Assembly: GCA_036971475.1 (NCBI GenBank)
Contig: JBAIZL010000002.1
Span: 167,626,214-167,690,213, forward strand
Length of the DNA: 64,000 nt
Direction: 5' to 3'
Source: Prosapia bicincta
Taxonomy: Eukaryota; Arthropoda; Insecta; Hemiptera; Cercopidae
How positions within the stretch are numbered: position 1 is the first letter of the stretch; every line of letters starts with the position of its first letter. A program made the translations under genes and the position numbers. The notes below the pieces were generated by a model, which was given only the letters and a program-made list of their open reading frames with translations, searched no databases and had not been told where the DNA came from. This document shows positions 62,781 to 64,000 of the stretch, in pieces.

Positions 62781-64000
62781 GCTTCAATGCAATTTCACAT
62801 CCACTTCCTCCTCCCTTCAGCGCTCTCCTTATTCCTTCCTTAATTTTCGACTTTAATTTAGATGTGTCTACAGTTCCAATATTTTTATATTATATGAATT
62901 GCTACGTGATATGAATATATTATACACAACGTGATATAATAAAAATTACTAGTGGTAATTAACTAATAATTGGTGGTTCAAGTAAAATAGGGAATTAAAA
63001 GTAGTAAAATATGCTTTCTAAGAACCATTCATTTATATACTAAATAACACGCAAACACACGTACGCAAAACCACACTAACGGGCAAACACACACAAGCCC
63101 AAGCGTACATGAACACTATTAACACTCACTATTATAAGGATTTAAATAGTATATGCATGTATAACTCCAAGAAAGCTTAGAAATATTTTCTCTTTTTAAT
63201 CATACCAGTATGACACAACTACATATAGCATGACAGTAAATGCTATTTTTGGAAGAAAATACAAAACCAAAGAGTTTATTAGTTAAGACAAGCATTTAAA
63301 TACAATCGTAAATAAACAGCGGTAGACAGAATTCGAGAGATTGCATATTAGTAACAAATTTACATTTAACAACTATTAGATGCCTACTTCTTGATGGTGG
63401 TTAAAGAGTTCATCTACTAAGTAAAAACAAAAACTATTGAAACCTGTAATGAGTAAAATCGGTTTATGTAGCATGGTAGTTCTTATTTGGAAAATCTAAC
63501 TTTATTCATTGAATCCCTTATGAGCACTATGCGTCTTTATTTTTATTTTTATTTGCATACGTTCAAAAACGAGAACATGAAAAATCTTCTGGAACAAGTA
63601 GTGAAATATCCCTGCAAACTCTTATAGGATTACTCAACATATTAGGACCACTAGCTCTAGTCGATTATATGACAATTAACAGAATACATTGTTATTTTAA
63701 AGTTAAAGGGGCACACCTAAAAAGGAATTCCTAAGAATGCAATGAGTGGTCCAACAAAACGTACTGTTGTCATACTGTTAAAAGTAAATAATGTTTCTTA
63801 AAAATAGAAGGGTCCTCATGGCTAGATTTATATTTTTTTTTAATAAAAAATAATATACGTATTAGGTAAAACAGAAGCTATTATGAAATTGGTTATTACC
63901 GCATTGGATTTAATAGATATTCATTATTGAGAAATATCTTTAAATATAAGGTCTAAGATATTCTTCCACTCTTATATATAATGGAAAAATGAAAACATAA

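Overview
This is an AT-rich, intron- and repeat-dominated stretch of an animal nuclear genome. Almost all recognisable host coding sequence belongs to one large gene on the minus strand: an AMPA-type (GluRI-like) ionotropic glutamate receptor. Its protein, the long introns, the abundant (TA)n and (CA)n microsatellites and the Penelope-like elements fit an arthropod, most likely an insect. I cannot name the species.

Host gene. Eighteen coding exons lie between 55491 (upstream) and the stop at 7612. Every junction has GT/AG borders and matching phase, so the exons join without a break into 912 codons plus a stop. The order is amino-terminal domain, first half of the ligand-binding domain, M1, pore loop, M3, second half of the ligand-binding domain, M4, and a C-tail ending in TQV. 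The only coding part not found is the first exon (or exons), with the signal peptide and a few residues. It must lie in 55492-64000 or beyond the window.

Layout. 1-970 is unassigned. 970-4712 is an LTR retroelement with two roughly 690-bp LTRs, a gag-like ORF carrying one nonsense codon, and no pol. About 5.1-7.6 kb is probably 3' UTR or downstream flank. 7.6-55.5 kb is the receptor gene. Its introns hold three Penelope-like element (PLE) copies: 20264-21902 (reverse transcriptase end plus GIY-YIG nuclease, with target-site duplication), about 39960-41350, and about 41430-44640 (decayed reverse transcriptase and nuclease pieces). They also hold a 356-bp perfect palindrome with a 14-bp target-site duplication, several hairpin insertions usually bordered by (TA)n, a 38-bp-unit minisatellite (about 48.2-49.1 kb), a 29-bp tandem repeat and many microsatellites. 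55.5-64 kb has more of the same, plus a GC-richer block near 62.7-62.9 kb with an RFX-type X-box.

Most notable signal. The PLE termini, the palindrome and the hairpins share a layout resembling the minimal hammerhead ribozymes known from PLE terminal repeats: a CTGANGA-like box, a hairpin, GAAA, a short self-complementary hexamer and a closing stem. The match is strongest in the palindrome and in the 20.3-21.9 kb PLE, and degenerate in several hairpins. This suggests that much of the intronic structure here derives from head-to-head PLE termini.
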